Positions 19,960 through 28,583 are shown, counted from the first letter of the stretch. The stretch is DNA of 64,000 nt from Mesorhizobium sp. M2A.F.Ca.ET.046.03.2.1 (GCF_003952425.1 NZ_CP034449.1:6064001-6128000); one strand, 5' to 3'. The notes: generated by a model from the letters alone, not told the origin. Program-made: numbers and translations.

Positions 19960-20002
19960 GCAATTCCGGACGGAAAACCGCTCACACTTTTCCTGGAATT
20001 GC
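19960..20002. repeat. palindromic repeat between convergent genes
   Basis: GCAATTCC at 19960-19967 is the reverse complement of GGAATTGC at 19995-20002, and inside it GGAAAA pairs with TTTTCC. The element lies between the convergent secreted-protein gene and dinB. Closely similar GCAATTCC...GGAATTGC palindromes are widespread in rhizobial genomes. It may act as a bidirectional terminator or mRNA stabiliser. Confidence 0.6.
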
Positions 20003-20010
20003 TCGAAACC

Positions 20011-21327
20011 TCAATCCTCCAGCGGCTCGGGCGGATTGGCGGCGCGGCCCTTGCCGAATGTATAGCCGGTCTCGACGGCTTTCCTGCCGAACTTGTCGCG
20101 CAACGTGTCCATCGCGCCTTCGGCCAGCGCGCGCTTGCGCGACTGGATGTCGACCAGGTCGGGCGGGTCGGCCTTGTCGTCATTGGAGAGATCGCTGACG
20201 CCGATGCCGAGCAGGCGGAACTTCGTGCCGTCGGCTTCGCGGCGCAACAGGTCGAGGCCGGTCTGGAAGATGCGGTCGGCAAGGCGCGTCGGATCGCCGA
20301 GCTGGCGGTTGCGGGTGCGAAGCTTGAAATCCTGCGTCTTCAGCTTCAGCACCACGGTGCGCCCCGCAATGCCGGATTTCTTCAGCCGGGCCGAGACCTT
20401 TTCCGACAGGCCGCGCAGCACCGGCACCAGTTCCGACAGGGCGCCGATATCATTATCGAAAGTGGTTTCGGCCGACACGCTCTTGGCGTCGCCGCCGGGG
20501 TCGACCGGGCGGTCGTCCTCGCCGCGCGAGAGCCGGTAGAGCCGGTCGCCCATGACGCCATAACGGCGCATCAGGTCGCCGCGCTCCATGCGCTGCAATT
20601 GCGCGATCATGCGGATGCCGTCGCGCTCCAGCGTCGCGGCCAAAGCCTTGCCCACGCCCCAGATCAGCGTCACTGGCTGTGCGGCGAGAAAGCTCGGCGC
20701 CTCCGCTTCGCCGATCACGGAAAAGCCGCGCGGCTTGCGGAAATCCGAGGCGATCTTGGCCAGGAACTTGCAGTAGGAAAGGCCCGCCGAGACGGTGATG
20801 CCGAGTTCCTTTTCCACCGTCTGCGCGAAGCGCGCCAGCACCAGCGCCGGCGGCATGCCATGCAGCCGCTCGGTGCCGGCGAGGTCGAGAAAGGCCTCGT
20901 CGATCGACAGCGGCTCGACCTGCGGCGTCAGCGCCAGCATCAGCGCCCGCACCTGGCGGCCGACACCGACATATTTTTCCATGTTGGGCGGAATCACCGC
21001 CGCTTCCGGGCAGAGTTCCAGCGCCTTGAACATCGGCATGGCCGAGCGAACGCCCTGAATCCGGGCGATATAGCAGGCGGTGGAGACGACGCCGCGACGG
21101 CCGCCGCCGATGATGACCGGCTTGTCCTTCAGCGCCGGATTGTCGCGCTTTTCGATCGCCGCGTAGAAGGCGTCGCAATCGATATGCGCGATCTTGAGCC
21201 GGTAGAGCTCCGTGTGCCGGACAAGGCGCGGACTGCCGCAGCGATCGCAGCGGCGCGTCTCCGAGCGCTGGAGCGCCAGGCAGTCACGGCAAAAACCGTG
21301 TTCGGGATTGTTGACAGGAGCCGCCAT
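20011..21327 (-). CDS. dinB: DNA polymerase IV with N-terminal zinc-ribbon extension
   Basis: 438 residues from ATG 21327. It is a Y-family translesion polymerase: [19 protein letters not shown] (catalytic Asp and steric gate), [17 protein letters not shown], and the SIDEAFLDL acidic motif, followed by the little-finger domain. Before the core is a four-cysteine motif, [19 protein letters not shown], a zinc-ribbon-like extension absent from E. coli DinB. In-frame ATG 21339 and codons to 21423 are possible starts, but a LexA-type box covers 21334-21348, so the start inside or above it is unlikely. Confidence 0.93.
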   Translation of the reverse strand: MAAPVNNPEHGFCRDCLALQRSETRRCDRCGSPRLVRHTELYRLKIAHIDCDAFYAAIEKRDNPALKDKPVIIGGGRRGVVSTACYIARIQGVRSAMPMFKALELCPEAAVIPPNMEKYVGVGRQVRALMLALTPQVEPLSIDEAFLDLAGTERLHGMPPALVLARFAQTVEKELGITVSAGLSYCKFLAKIASDFRKPRGFSVIGEAEAPSFLAAQPVTLIWGVGKALAATLERDGIRMIAQLQRMERGDLMRRYGVMGDRLYRLSRGEDDRPVDPGGDAKSVSAETTFDNDIGALSELVPVLRGLSEKVSARLKKSGIAGRTVVLKLKTQDFKLRTRNRQLGDPTRLADRIFQTGLDLLRREADGTKFRLLGIGVSDLSNDDKADPPDLVDIQSRKRALAEGAMDTLRDKFGRKAVETGYTFGKGRAANPPEPLED

Positions 21328-21333
21328 CGCTGC

Positions 21334-21348
21334 GAACATAAAGAGAAC
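21334..21348 (-). promoter_or_regulatory. LexA-type SOS box of dinB
   Basis: The minus strand reads GTTCTCTTTATGTTC, an exact match to the alphaproteobacterial LexA direct repeat GTTC-N7-GTTC. Its proximal edge is six bases upstream of the dinB ATG at 21327, where bound LexA would block transcription or initiation. This predicts DNA-damage induction of dinB. The divergent acetyltransferase gene starts 57 bases away and might also be affected. Confidence 0.75.
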
Positions 21349-21404
21349 AAACGCAATGGTACGACAGCGCAAGGCCGGCAACAAGCTTGGCCTGGGGAGA
21401 ACGC

Positions 21405-21980
21405 ATGAGCACGACCATAGCACCGCTGACCCCCGAGCGCTGGGCCGATTTCGAGGACCTCTTCGGCAAGCAGGGCGCCTGCTATGGCTGCTGGTGCACC
21501 CATTTCCGGCTGGCGCCGGCGGAGCGCCGCGCCAGCGACAAGGAGCGCAATAAGGATCTCATCAAGGCGCGCATCGAGGCAGGTCCCCCGCCGGGGCTCC
21601 TGGCGTTCGAGGACAGCAAGGCCGTCGGCTGGATGCAGGTCGGCCCGCGCGCCGACGTGCCCGAATGGAACAATCAGGGCCGGGGCTCGGCGCCGGTCGA
21701 TCCGGCCGACGCCGGCGACCCGGATGTCTGGGCGATCTCCTGCTTCTTCATCCGCGTCAAAGCGAGGGGCCGCGGCGTCTCGCACCGGCTCGTCGAGGGC
21801 GGCATCGCCTTCGCCCGGGAGAATGGCGCGAGGCTGCTGGAAGCCTGCCCGATCGACCTGTCGCGCGATTCGCGCTCGATCGGGCTTTTCGTCGGTTCGT
21901 CGCGGGTGTTCGAGAAGGCCGGCTTCGAAAGGCTCGTTGAGCGCAAGCCCGGCCGGCCGCTGATGCGGCTGGTGCTTTAG
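21405..21980 (+). CDS. GNAT family N-acetyltransferase with CxxCWC motif
   Basis: 191 residues; ATG 21405 is preceded by GGGGAGAA. An N-terminal [12 protein letters not shown] motif is followed by the acetyl-CoA core: [39 protein letters not shown] (motif A with RxxGxG) and [10 protein letters not shown] near the C-terminus. Members of this subgroup are annotated only as acetyltransferases; the cysteines may bind metal or be redox active. It is divergent from dinB. Confidence 0.85.
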   Translation: MSTTIAPLTPERWADFEDLFGKQGACYGCWCTHFRLAPAERRASDKERNKDLIKARIEAGPPPGLLAFEDSKAVGWMQVGPRADVPEWNNQGRGSAPVDPADAGDPDVWAISCFFIRVKARGRGVSHRLVEGGIAFARENGARLLEACPIDLSRDSRSIGLFVGSSRVFEKAGFERLVERKPGRPLMRLVL

Positions 21981-22081
21981 CCGGATGCGCTTTTGGCCTA
22001 CAGTCAACGTCTTGCGGCTGTAACGCTTCTTGCCTACCAAAAGCACCATTGTTTCGTCTTCCGACAGCACGGAGAACCGAC

Positions 22082-23662
22082 GTGAAGCGTATTTTGCCAC
22101 TTGCCTTTGCCCTCGCAATCAGCGCGCCAGCCTTTGCCCAGACCGTGGACAATCAAGGCGCCAAGCAGCTTTCCGACGATCTGGCGCGCTATTTCGGCAA
22201 GCAGGCGTTCGACAAGGGCGTGCTCAAGGTTTCGGTGGAGGGCGACGCCTACAAGATCGCGCTCGACATCAAAGCGCTCGTCAATGCGGTGCCGGAGCAG
22301 AAGCTCCTGAAGTTCGACATGGCCCCGTACGCGCTGATGGTGAAGCCGCGCAGCGACGGGTCGTGGGACGTCTCGTCGAATTTCTCGCAGGGCGCCTCAT
22401 TCGAGTTCGAAGGGCCGGAGGGCCGCCAGAGCATGGAATTCACGATCAAGGACGGCAAGCTGACCAGCGTCTACGATCCGGCCCTTGCGGCCTTCACCAA
22501 TGCAACCAGCTCCTTGGCCGGGATGACAATGACGTCCCGGGACGCCAAGCAGCAGGCCGATGCCTCGACCGGCGCCGGCACCGCCACCGTTGTCGCGACC
22601 AAATCCGCCAGTGGCGGCGTCGACTTCACGGCGACTCAAAAGGTCTCGGACTTCGTCGAGACCATCAAGATCAACGATGCCGACAACGGGATGAATTTTC
22701 CGCTTACCTTGAAAACGCCGGAACTTTCCGTTGACGCAAACGGCAAGGGCGTCCGGACCAAGCCGCTGCTCGACCTGCTCGCCTTTGCCGTGGCGAATGA
22801 GGACGAAGCCAAACTCAAGGCGAACCAGGCAGAGCTCAAATCGCTGATGCTGGCCGCGCTGCCGATCTGGCAAAGGATCGAAGGCAATTACGGCTTCAAG
22901 GATTTCGAGGTGGAGAGCCCTGTCGGCAAGTTCGGGGCGAAGCAATTCAGCACCGCATTCGGCATGGACGGCGTCTCCCAGAACGGCAAGGTCGATTACA
23001 CGATCAAGGCATCGGGGCTGACGATCCCGCATCAGACCCTGCCCGAATGGACCACCCCCTTGCTGCCAACCGACGTCGACCTGAATTTCGGCGGCGCCAA
23101 TATCGATCTCGATACGATGGCGAAGAAGGCGATCGAAGCCTTTGATCTCAATAAGGAACCACCGCTTCCGGATGAATTCGGCAAGGCTCTGGTCGCCGAT
23201 TTCAAGGCCAAGAATCCCAAGGTCGTCATCGGGCACAGCACGGTGAAAAACGGCGACATCGAGGTCGCGCTGGAAGGCGAGATGACATTTCCAGGCGAGA
23301 AACCGGATGCGAGCGTGACCATCGACGTCGCCGGCTATGACAAGCTCGTCGATGCCCTGAAGGAAGGCGCCAAGAGCGATGAGCAGATGGCGCAGGCCTT
23401 TCCCTTTGCCCTGGCCGTCAAGGGCTTCGGCAAGACGTTGCCGGACGGTCGCCTGGAGTGGGTGATCAACACCAAGGCCGATGGGTCCGTCGCGGTCAAT
23501 GGCGCTATGCTGAAGGGCCCGGACGAGGTCCAGGACGACAGCGCGGGACAGGACGACAATTCGAGCGGCGATGACGGCGCGAACGGAACGGACGATTCCA
23601 CCGGAGGCGACGATTCGGACGGCGGCGACAATGGCGGGGCGGGCGCAAAGCTGCAGCCCTGA
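22082..23662 (+). CDS. exported protein of unknown function with acidic C-terminal tail
   Basis: 526 residues from GTG 22082, which has GGAGAA six bases upstream. The signal peptide KRILPLAFALAISAPAFA should be removed before QTVDNQG. The body is a long soluble region with repeating beta-rich stretches and no cysteines that I can see, suggesting a periplasmic or surface protein. The last 45 residues are low-complexity Asp/Gly/Ser (DDNSSGDDGANG, GGDDSDGGDNGG), possibly a flexible or Ca-binding tail. I do not recognise a domain with confidence. Confidence 0.8.
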   Translation: MKRILPLAFALAISAPAFAQTVDNQGAKQLSDDLARYFGKQAFDKGVLKVSVEGDAYKIALDIKALVNAVPEQKLLKFDMAPYALMVKPRSDGSWDVSSNFSQGASFEFEGPEGRQSMEFTIKDGKLTSVYDPALAAFTNATSSLAGMTMTSRDAKQQADASTGAGTATVVATKSASGGVDFTATQKVSDFVETIKINDADNGMNFPLTLKTPELSVDANGKGVRTKPLLDLLAFAVANEDEAKLKANQAELKSLMLAALPIWQRIEGNYGFKDFEVESPVGKFGAKQFSTAFGMDGVSQNGKVDYTIKASGLTIPHQTLPEWTTPLLPTDVDLNFGGANIDLDTMAKKAIEAFDLNKEPPLPDEFGKALVADFKAKNPKVVIGHSTVKNGDIEVALEGEMTFPGEKPDASVTIDVAGYDKLVDALKEGAKSDEQMAQAFPFALAVKGFGKTLPDGRLEWVINTKADGSVAVNGAMLKGPDEVQDDSAGQDDNSSGDDGANGTDDSTGGDDSDGGDNGGAGAKLQP

Positions 23663-23788
23663 GCGTTTAAGCTAGTTCCCAGACACAGGGATCTTGAAGG
23701 GTTGCCGTTTGTTCCGGCGCAAGATTTTCCGTTCATTTCCGTGAACTCAGCGCAAACGCCTGGGATTGGTTGAAGCCGACTCCAACGT

Positions 23789-23970
23789 CGTCATTCTATG
23801 GCGGAGCAAGGAGCGGAGCGACGCGCGCAGACCATAGAATCCATGCCGTGACTTGGAAGCGCAGCCGCGGTGCAGAATTCTGCTCCGTTGCACGCCTTGG
23901 CGAAGGTAACGGCATGGATTCCAGGGTCTTCGCGACGGAGCTTCGCTCCTGCTCCGCCCTGGAATGACGA
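23789..23970. repeat. 182-bp imperfect palindromic repeat element
   Basis: The arms 23789-23849 and 23909-23970 are imperfect inverted copies (both read CGTCATTC inward and end with ATCCATGCCGT), with a perfect 12-bp palindrome GCAGAATTCTGC at the centre (23872-23883). The arms contain the short GGCGGAGC / GGAGCG runs typical of rhizobial intergenic repeats. There is no transposase and no obvious target duplication, so it is best called a palindromic intergenic element. Confidence 0.75.
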
Positions 23971-24058
23971 TCGCGATGGGCGTTTCGGCCAATGTCCAAG
24001 CATGCCACCTGCCGACAGAAACAGAGCCGATCGGTCAAAATCCCTGTGCAGGGGAACT

Positions 24059-24097
24059 AGGGCGTTTCACCGTTTCACGGAAACGGCGAAGCGCCCT
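24059..24097. repeat. short inverted repeat (hairpin) downstream of the HAD phosphatase gene
   Basis: AGGGCGTTTCACCGTTTC pairs with GGAAACGGCGAAGCGCCCT with two mismatches, giving a 39-base hairpin between convergent genes. It has no U-run. It may be a degenerate member of a dispersed repeat or a weak terminator for the minus-strand operon. Confidence 0.55.
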
Positions 24098-24146
24098 GCC
24101 TACAGCGGTCGCCGAGCCAACCGCTCACGGTTCTCCCAGGGTTACG

Positions 24147-24800
24147 CTAAAGCCCAAGAGCGCGCGCGATCTTGGGCGCGGCCTCGCGCCAGTCCTCGAC
24201 CGAGACGATGTCCTCCGGCGTCGGCGGCAGGAAGGCGCGCAGCGAGTTGTCGGCCATCAGATGGAAGAGGTGGGCGTCGGCCACGGAATTGCGCGCCGAG
24301 ACCAGGTTGGAGGGCTGGTCGTCGACAAAGGCGACCGGCCGGCCTTTGAGGCCGCGCAGCTTGGCGATGGCCGGCCCCTTGGCCATCTCCGTCGTCAGCA
24401 GCGGGTAGTCGAGCCCCAGCGCATCGAGATGGGCGCGGCGCACCGCGCGATGCTTGTGTGGCATGGCGGTCAGCAGGACGATCTCGGCGCCTTGGCCAAG
24501 CATCGCCAGGGCGTCCGCCGCGCCCTCGGTGATGCTTTGCCAATCCGCCTGGGTGTCGAAGAAATCGCCCAGCAGCGCCGTCACTTCCGGCTGTTCGATC
24601 AGCCGGCCGGTCGCCGTTTCGGCGATGTTGCCTGTCAATCGGAAGGACGAGAGCGTCAGCCCGAAGCCGCGCGTTTTGAGGAAATGCGGAAAGGGCCGGA
24701 CGAATTCCAGCACGACATCGTCGACATCGAGCACCAGCAGCGGCCGGTCGTCGTCGGCAAGCTCTTCGATCTGCCTCGCCGTCTCGGGATCGTCGCTCAT
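24147..24800 (-). CDS. HAD-like hydrolase
   Basis: 217 residues. LLVLDVDDVVLEF (about residue 22) is a HAD motif I with the DxD pair; motif II-like EIVLLTAMPHKHRAVRRAHLDALG and a C-terminal GRPVAFVDDQPSNLVSA match motif IV. A phosphatase of unknown substrate is likely. It overlaps the DUF3572 gene by four bases (ATGA), so the two are translationally coupled. Confidence 0.82.
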   Translation of the reverse strand: MSDDPETARQIEELADDDRPLLVLDVDDVVLEFVRPFPHFLKTRGFGLTLSSFRLTGNIAETATGRLIEQPEVTALLGDFFDTQADWQSITEGAADALAMLGQGAEIVLLTAMPHKHRAVRRAHLDALGLDYPLLTTEMAKGPAIAKLRGLKGRPVAFVDDQPSNLVSARNSVADAHLFHLMADNSLRAFLPPTPEDIVSVEDWREAAPKIARALGL

Positions 24801-25099
24801 GTCGAGCGCTCGTGATCGTCGTTGCCGAGCGGGAGGGCACGCAATGCCTTGCCGATGGCGGCCGGCGGCGTGCCGGTCTCCTCGGCGAAGCGCAGCAGCG
24901 TCGGCTCATGAGCGAGGATGAATTGCAGGACGCCGGCAAGGAAGCCAGGCTCCGCAGCGGCCTTGCGGATCGAGTTGGCCTCGATGCCGGTGATCGCCAG
25001 GAAGCGGGGCAGAAGTTCCGGATCGGCGGCGACGAAGCCCAGCGCCTTGACGGCAATGGTTTCCGCTTCCTCGCGCATTGACGCTGCGTTCGCCATCAT
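24797..25099 (-). CDS. DUF3572 domain-containing protein
   Basis: 100 residues, full length for DUF3572. Characteristic helices: [59 protein letters not shown] and [13 protein letters not shown]. The family is alphaproteobacterial and of unknown function, and its gene commonly lies divergent to divK, as here. Two adjacent ATG codons (25099 and 25096) are possible starts. Confidence 0.92.
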   Translation of the reverse strand: MMANAASMREEAETIAVKALGFVAADPELLPRFLAITGIEANSIRKAAAEPGFLAGVLQFILAHEPTLLRFAEETGTPPAAIGKALRALPLGNDDHERST

Positions 25100-25332
25100 T
25101 ACTTTTGGAATGGTGGATTTTTGAGTCTGCTAACGCAGTAACGGCAAGCGTCGCTCGCGGCAAGCCTCCGCTCTCTCCCACAAAACGCCCGAAGGTGGAA
25201 TTGGTGCAGCTTTCCAACCTCCGGTTTCCGTTTCGTCAATTATATTGGGCTAGGGTGGAAAGGGTTGGGTGCGGTCCGAGGAGACGCATTACGACGGTCT
25301 TCGACTTCGAGGGCGGTCGGGACGGGAAATTG

Positions 25333-25704
25333 ATGGCTAAGAAGGTCATGATCGTCGAGGACAACGAGCTCAACATGAAGCTCTTTCGGGACCTCATCGA
25401 AGCCAGCGGTTACGAGACGGTCCGCACGCGCAACGGGTTGGAGGCGTTGGATCTGGCGCGCCAGCACCGGCCGGACCTCATTTTGATGGACATCCAGCTG
25501 CCCGAGGTCTCCGGCCTGGAAGTGACCAAATGGCTGAAGGAAGACGACGAATTGCATTCGATCCCTGTCATCGCCGTCACCGCCTTCGCGATGAAAGGCG
25601 ATGAGGAGCGCATCCGCCAGGGCGGCTGCGAGGCCTATATCTCCAAGCCGATCTCGGTGCCGCGCTTCATCGAGACGATCAAATCCTATCTGGGCGATGC
25701 CTGA
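25333..25704 (+). CDS. divK: single-domain response regulator DivK
   Basis: 123 residues. A lone receiver domain: acidic pocket [11 protein letters not shown], phospho-acceptor Asp in [13 protein letters not shown] (about D53), [13 protein letters not shown] and the lysine in YISKPIS. DivK links PleC/DivJ kinases to CtrA control of cell-cycle progression and polarity. The ATG at 25333 gives the standard length; longer in-frame readings back to 25078 lack family similarity. It is followed after 31 bases by pleD, the conserved operon. Confidence 0.95.
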   Translation: MAKKVMIVEDNELNMKLFRDLIEASGYETVRTRNGLEALDLARQHRPDLILMDIQLPEVSGLEVTKWLKEDDELHSIPVIAVTAFAMKGDEERIRQGGCEAYISKPISVPRFIETIKSYLGDA

Positions 25705-25735
25705 TGCCCGAGACCAGCAGAACCGGAGTTTTCTG

Positions 25736-27109
25736 ATGACCGCGCGGATCCTCGTCGTCGACGATATCCCCGCCAATGTGCGGCTGCTGGAGGTTCGGCT
25801 GCTTGCCGAGTATTTCGAGGTGCTGACGGCCAATAACGGCCCGGATGCGATCGAGAACTGCGAGAACGGCAAGGTCGACGTCGTGCTGCTCGACGTGATG
25901 ATGCCAGGCATGGACGGGTTCGAGGTCTGCAAGCGCCTGAAGGGCGATCCGGCGACCTCGCATATACCGGTGGTCATGATCACCGCGCTCGACCAGGTCT
26001 CGGACCGGGTGCGCGGCCTCGAGGCCGGCGCGGACGATTTCCTGACCAAGCCGGTCAACGACCTGCAGCTGATGACGCGCGTGAAGAGCCTCGTCAGGCT
26101 GAAGTCGCTGACCGACGAGCTCAGGCTGCGCGCCTCGACCACGCGCAATATCGGGATCGAGGAACTTCTGAGCCGTGATTTCGCGACCGAAGACGTCAAG
26201 CCGAAGGTGCTTCTCATCGACGAGCGCAGATCCTCGGTCGAACGCATCCAGAAGATGCTGCGCCACAGCGCCGAGCTCGATGTCGCGACCGATCCAAATG
26301 CAGGGTTCTTCCAGGCGGCGGAGATGCCGTATGAATGCGTGCTGATCTCGACCGCATTCTCCGGCTTCGATGCGCTGAGGCTTTGCTCGCAACTGCGTTC
26401 GCTCGACCGCACCCGCTTCCTGCCGATCATGCTGCTCGCTGACGAGGGCGAGGAGGGCCGCATCCTGCGCGGACTGGAGCTCGGCATCAACGACTACCTG
26501 ATCCGGCCGATCGACCAGCACGAGCTGATGGCGCGGCTGCGCACACAGGTGCGGCGCAAGCGCTACAACGATCAGTTGCGCGCCAGCGTCGCCCAGACGA
26601 TCGAGATGGCGGTGATCGACGGGCTGACCGGGCTGCACAACCGGCGCTACCTCGACAGCCACCTGCAGACGCTGTTCGATCGCGCCGCAGCGCGGCGGCG
26701 GCCGCTGTCGGTGATGATCACCGATCTCGACCGCTTCAAGTCGATCAACGACACCTATGGCCATGACGGCGGCGACGATGTGCTGCGGGAATTCGCCAGA
26801 CGGCTGCGCAAGAATGTGCGCGGCATCGATCTCGCCTGCCGCTTCGGCGGGGAGGAGTTCGTCGTGGTCATGCCCGACACCGACGGCGCGGTCGCAGAGA
26901 AAGTGGCCGAGCGTATCCGCGCCGAGATCGCCCAGGCGCCTTTTGCCATCGGGAGCGACGGCAAGACGATCGAGGTGACGGTCAGCGTCGGCGTATCCTC
27001 GCTTCTGAAGGGAACCGACAGCGTCGCGGCGCTGATGAAGCGCGCCGATCTTGCGCTCTATGAAGCCAAAAGCGGCGGCCGCAACCGGGTGGTCGCCAAG
27101 GCGGCTTGA
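25736..27109 (+). CDS. pleD: diguanylate cyclase response regulator PleD
   Basis: 457 residues with REC-REC-GGDEF order. REC1 has VVDDIPANV and the acceptor Asp in VVLLDVMMPGMDG; the second receiver is degenerate, with CVLISTAFSGFD lacking the acceptor, as expected for the PleD adaptor domain. The cyclase has RFGGEEF and an intact inhibitory site RGID nine residues upstream. It makes c-di-GMP in the cytoplasm when REC1 is phosphorylated. CCGGAG lies upstream of the ATG. Confidence 0.96.
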   Translation: MTARILVVDDIPANVRLLEVRLLAEYFEVLTANNGPDAIENCENGKVDVVLLDVMMPGMDGFEVCKRLKGDPATSHIPVVMITALDQVSDRVRGLEAGADDFLTKPVNDLQLMTRVKSLVRLKSLTDELRLRASTTRNIGIEELLSRDFATEDVKPKVLLIDERRSSVERIQKMLRHSAELDVATDPNAGFFQAAEMPYECVLISTAFSGFDALRLCSQLRSLDRTRFLPIMLLADEGEEGRILRGLELGINDYLIRPIDQHELMARLRTQVRRKRYNDQLRASVAQTIEMAVIDGLTGLHNRRYLDSHLQTLFDRAAARRRPLSVMITDLDRFKSINDTYGHDGGDDVLREFARRLRKNVRGIDLACRFGGEEFVVVMPDTDGAVAEKVAERIRAEIAQAPFAIGSDGKTIEVTVSVGVSSLLKGTDSVAALMKRADLALYEAKSGGRNRVVAKAA

Positions 27110-27369
27110 AGCGCCTCGCCATCTTCCCGACCCGCTGTTTATGCTTTAGATTTAGATTTCGCGCATGTTCGCGCTTCAGCGGCATGCCTGCAAAAGGCGC
27201 CGATTCCCGGCCGTCCCCACAAGGTTAGGAATTTACCTTAACCCAAGCGATTCGCGAGCGGTGGTTAAGAAATGGTTGATTTTTATAAGGTCTTGCGCAA
27301 ATCTGCGGCGCATAGACAGAAGGCAAGGCCGGCACGAGGGTAGACTAGCCGGCTCGATCCGAAAAATAC

Positions 27370-27481
27370 CCCATGATGCTCAGGTCCGCCGCATCTCCTG
27401 GGTCCGTGGGGTCGGCCGGCCGGCGCTGGCACATAGTGGCCTCCTCGTACCGCTGCCAAACGCCGACCGGCCCCCTTTTTT
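27370..27481 (+). ncRNA. ecpR1: candidate EcpR1-like small RNA
   Basis: The 3-prime end is a long terminator hairpin: 27408-27420 pairs with 27462-27474 (12 of 13, one G-U), then TGGCA/TGCCA and GTGG/CCGC stems, and a U-run at 27476-27481. The apical loop (27440-27449) is CCTCCTCGTA, an anti-Shine-Dalgarno-type sequence as used by rhizobial trans-acting sRNAs. From memory, EcpR1 (SmelC291) of Sinorhizobium, about 100 nt and a regulator of dnaA and gyrA, is encoded between pleD and rpmG, the same position. The 5-prime end is a guess. Confidence 0.55.
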
Positions 27482-27488
27482 CAAAAGA

Positions 27489-27590
27489 CTAAAGCGCGTC
27501 GCGATCTCTCAGATTCGCTCCGTGCGCTTCAGGTTTTTGATTACGCATGTCTTTATCCCGAAACCGGTCCACTTTCGGGAGACATGCTTT
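27489..27590. repeat. dispersed intergenic repeat, copy A
   Basis: About 102 bases, roughly 90 percent identical by eye to 51678-51783. It starts CTAAAGCGCGTCGCGATC and ends GGGAGACATGCTTT. Internal inverted repeats (AAAGCG...CGCTT and GCATGTCT...GAGACATGC with CCCGAAA/TTTCGGG) would form two hairpins. No coding content. Confidence 0.8.
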
Positions 27591-27649
27591 GAACCGACCG
27601 GGAACCAGCGCTGAACAGCGGCGCGGCTACCTTGCCGCCGATCCCTCCT

Positions 27650-27679
27650 GAAAACAAAAACGCCGCCCCAAGGGCGGCG
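27650..27679 (-). terminator. intrinsic terminator of rpmG
   Basis: On the minus strand an eight-base-pair GC stem (CGCCGCCC / GGGCGGCG, 27661-27679) with a three-base loop is followed by TTTTTGTTTTC, 29 bases after the rpmG stop. Confidence 0.85.
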
Positions 27680-27707
27680 CTTTTGGCTTACACGGCGGGA
27701 AACCGGA

Positions 27708-27875
27708 TTACTTGATCTTGGTTTCCTTGAACTCGACGTGCTTCTTGGCGACCGGATCGTACTTGCGGAACGAGAGCTTGTCCGTCTTGGTACGGCTGTT
27801 CTTGCTGGTCACGTAGAAGAACCCGGTGTCGGCGGTCGACAGAAGCTTGATCTTGATGTTTGCGGCTTTGGCCAT
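27708..27875 (-). CDS. rpmG: 50S ribosomal protein L33
   Basis: 55 residues: begins [20 protein letters not shown], continues [14 protein letters not shown] and ends [10 protein letters not shown]. This is the standard length and sequence of alphaproteobacterial L33, a small protein of the large ribosomal subunit near the E site. The zinc-binding cysteines of some L33 paralogues are absent, so it is the zinc-independent form. It lies opposite pleD across the sRNA region and is followed by its own terminator. Confidence 0.97.
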   Translation of the reverse strand: MAKAANIKIKLLSTADTGFFYVTSKNSRTKTDKLSFRKYDPVAKKHVEFKETKIK

Positions 27876-28031
27876 GATGTTCGTCCGTTAATGTTCGTGG
27901 AGTTTTGGCCGCTGGAGCACGGGGAAAACACCCGGACGCGGGAAACTTGGCGCGACACATAAAGAACGCGCCCGGAAAGTCAAGCCCGGGCGCCTTCTTC
28001 GCCTAATTTCGGCATGGGCGATTTCACCGCT

Positions 28032-28490
28032 TCAAGCGCTATGCTCGACCAACTGTCCCTTCTTTTTCCAGTCGCCCGTCGTGTTCCACCAGCGATTCGG
28101 ATTGGCGCGGTCGTCCAGGCCCTTGGAGCGGCTGGCCAACAGCGGCTGGATGCGGATGACGGGCTCCTGGTAGGAATGGGCCTGGAATATCGCCTCGACG
28201 ACACGGGCGGCGAGCGCCTGGTCGTCAGCGATCTCGAATGACACTTCGACGGTGCCCGGCCGCCGGCGCAGTTCGTTCTCGGCGCCGGCGGCGGCGCCGT
28301 CGAGCGGCCGATAGCGCTCGATGCCCTGCGCCGACTGATAGGCGTTGCTGTCATATTTGCCCATGGGCAGTGGGGTGATCGCCACCACCGCCTCCATGAT
28401 GCGCTCGACATCGGCGGCCGGCGCCTGGAATGTGACGAGCAGAAGCAGTTCCATCCTGAGGGATTTGGTTTCAAAGCCGCTGTCGATCAT
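28032..28490 (-). CDS. stand-alone YqfO/COG3323-like (NIF3-inserted PII/CutA-like) domain protein
   Basis: 152 residues; the ATG at 28490 has AGGAGAA upstream. The core resembles the CutA/PII-like domain found alone in YqfO-type proteins or inserted in NIF3: MELLLLVTFQAPAADVERIMEAV, GKYDSNAYQSAQGIERYRPLDG and a C-terminal IFQAHSYQEPVIRIQPLL. The final 30 residues (RANPNRWWNTTGDW) extend beyond that domain. Function unknown; the fold suggests a small oligomer or ligand sensor. This assignment is from memory of the motifs. Confidence 0.65.
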   Translation of the reverse strand: MIDSGFETKSLRMELLLLVTFQAPAADVERIMEAVVAITPLPMGKYDSNAYQSAQGIERYRPLDGAAAGAENELRRRPGTVEVSFEIADDQALAARVVEAIFQAHSYQEPVIRIQPLLASRSKGLDDRANPNRWWNTTGDWKKKGQLVEHSA

Positions 28491-28583
28491 CGCAATTCTC
28501 CTGCCTGGCGTTGGAGGCAGGGTATAGCAGGGGTGCTGCTGACACGGTGATGTCAGGATGCCGGGTGCCGGCGGCGTCCGCCG

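Larger units (their letters stand above)
23663..24146. other. intergenic region with palindromic elements, no gene
   Basis: 484 bases between convergent genes. It holds a large palindrome (23789-23970) and a smaller hairpin (24059-24097). Short ORFs through it have no coding character and encode the repeat on both strands. Confidence 0.6.
27110..27707. other. 598-base intergenic region between pleD and rpmG
   Basis: No protein gene is convincing here. The region contains a candidate small RNA with an intrinsic terminator (ending at 27481), a dispersed repeat copy (27489-27590) and the rpmG terminator (27650-27679). The stretch 27220-27295 is AT-rich and includes TATAAG at 27284-27289, a possible promoter element. 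Confidence 0.6.

Noticed and set aside
23770..24003. Short ORFs on both strands in the gap after 23662
   Set aside because: They translate the two arms of the palindrome and show no family similarity.
27165..27614. 149-codon ORF between pleD and rpmG
   Set aside because: It crosses an intrinsic terminator and a dispersed repeat, and its composition is not protein-like; the RNA interpretation fits better.
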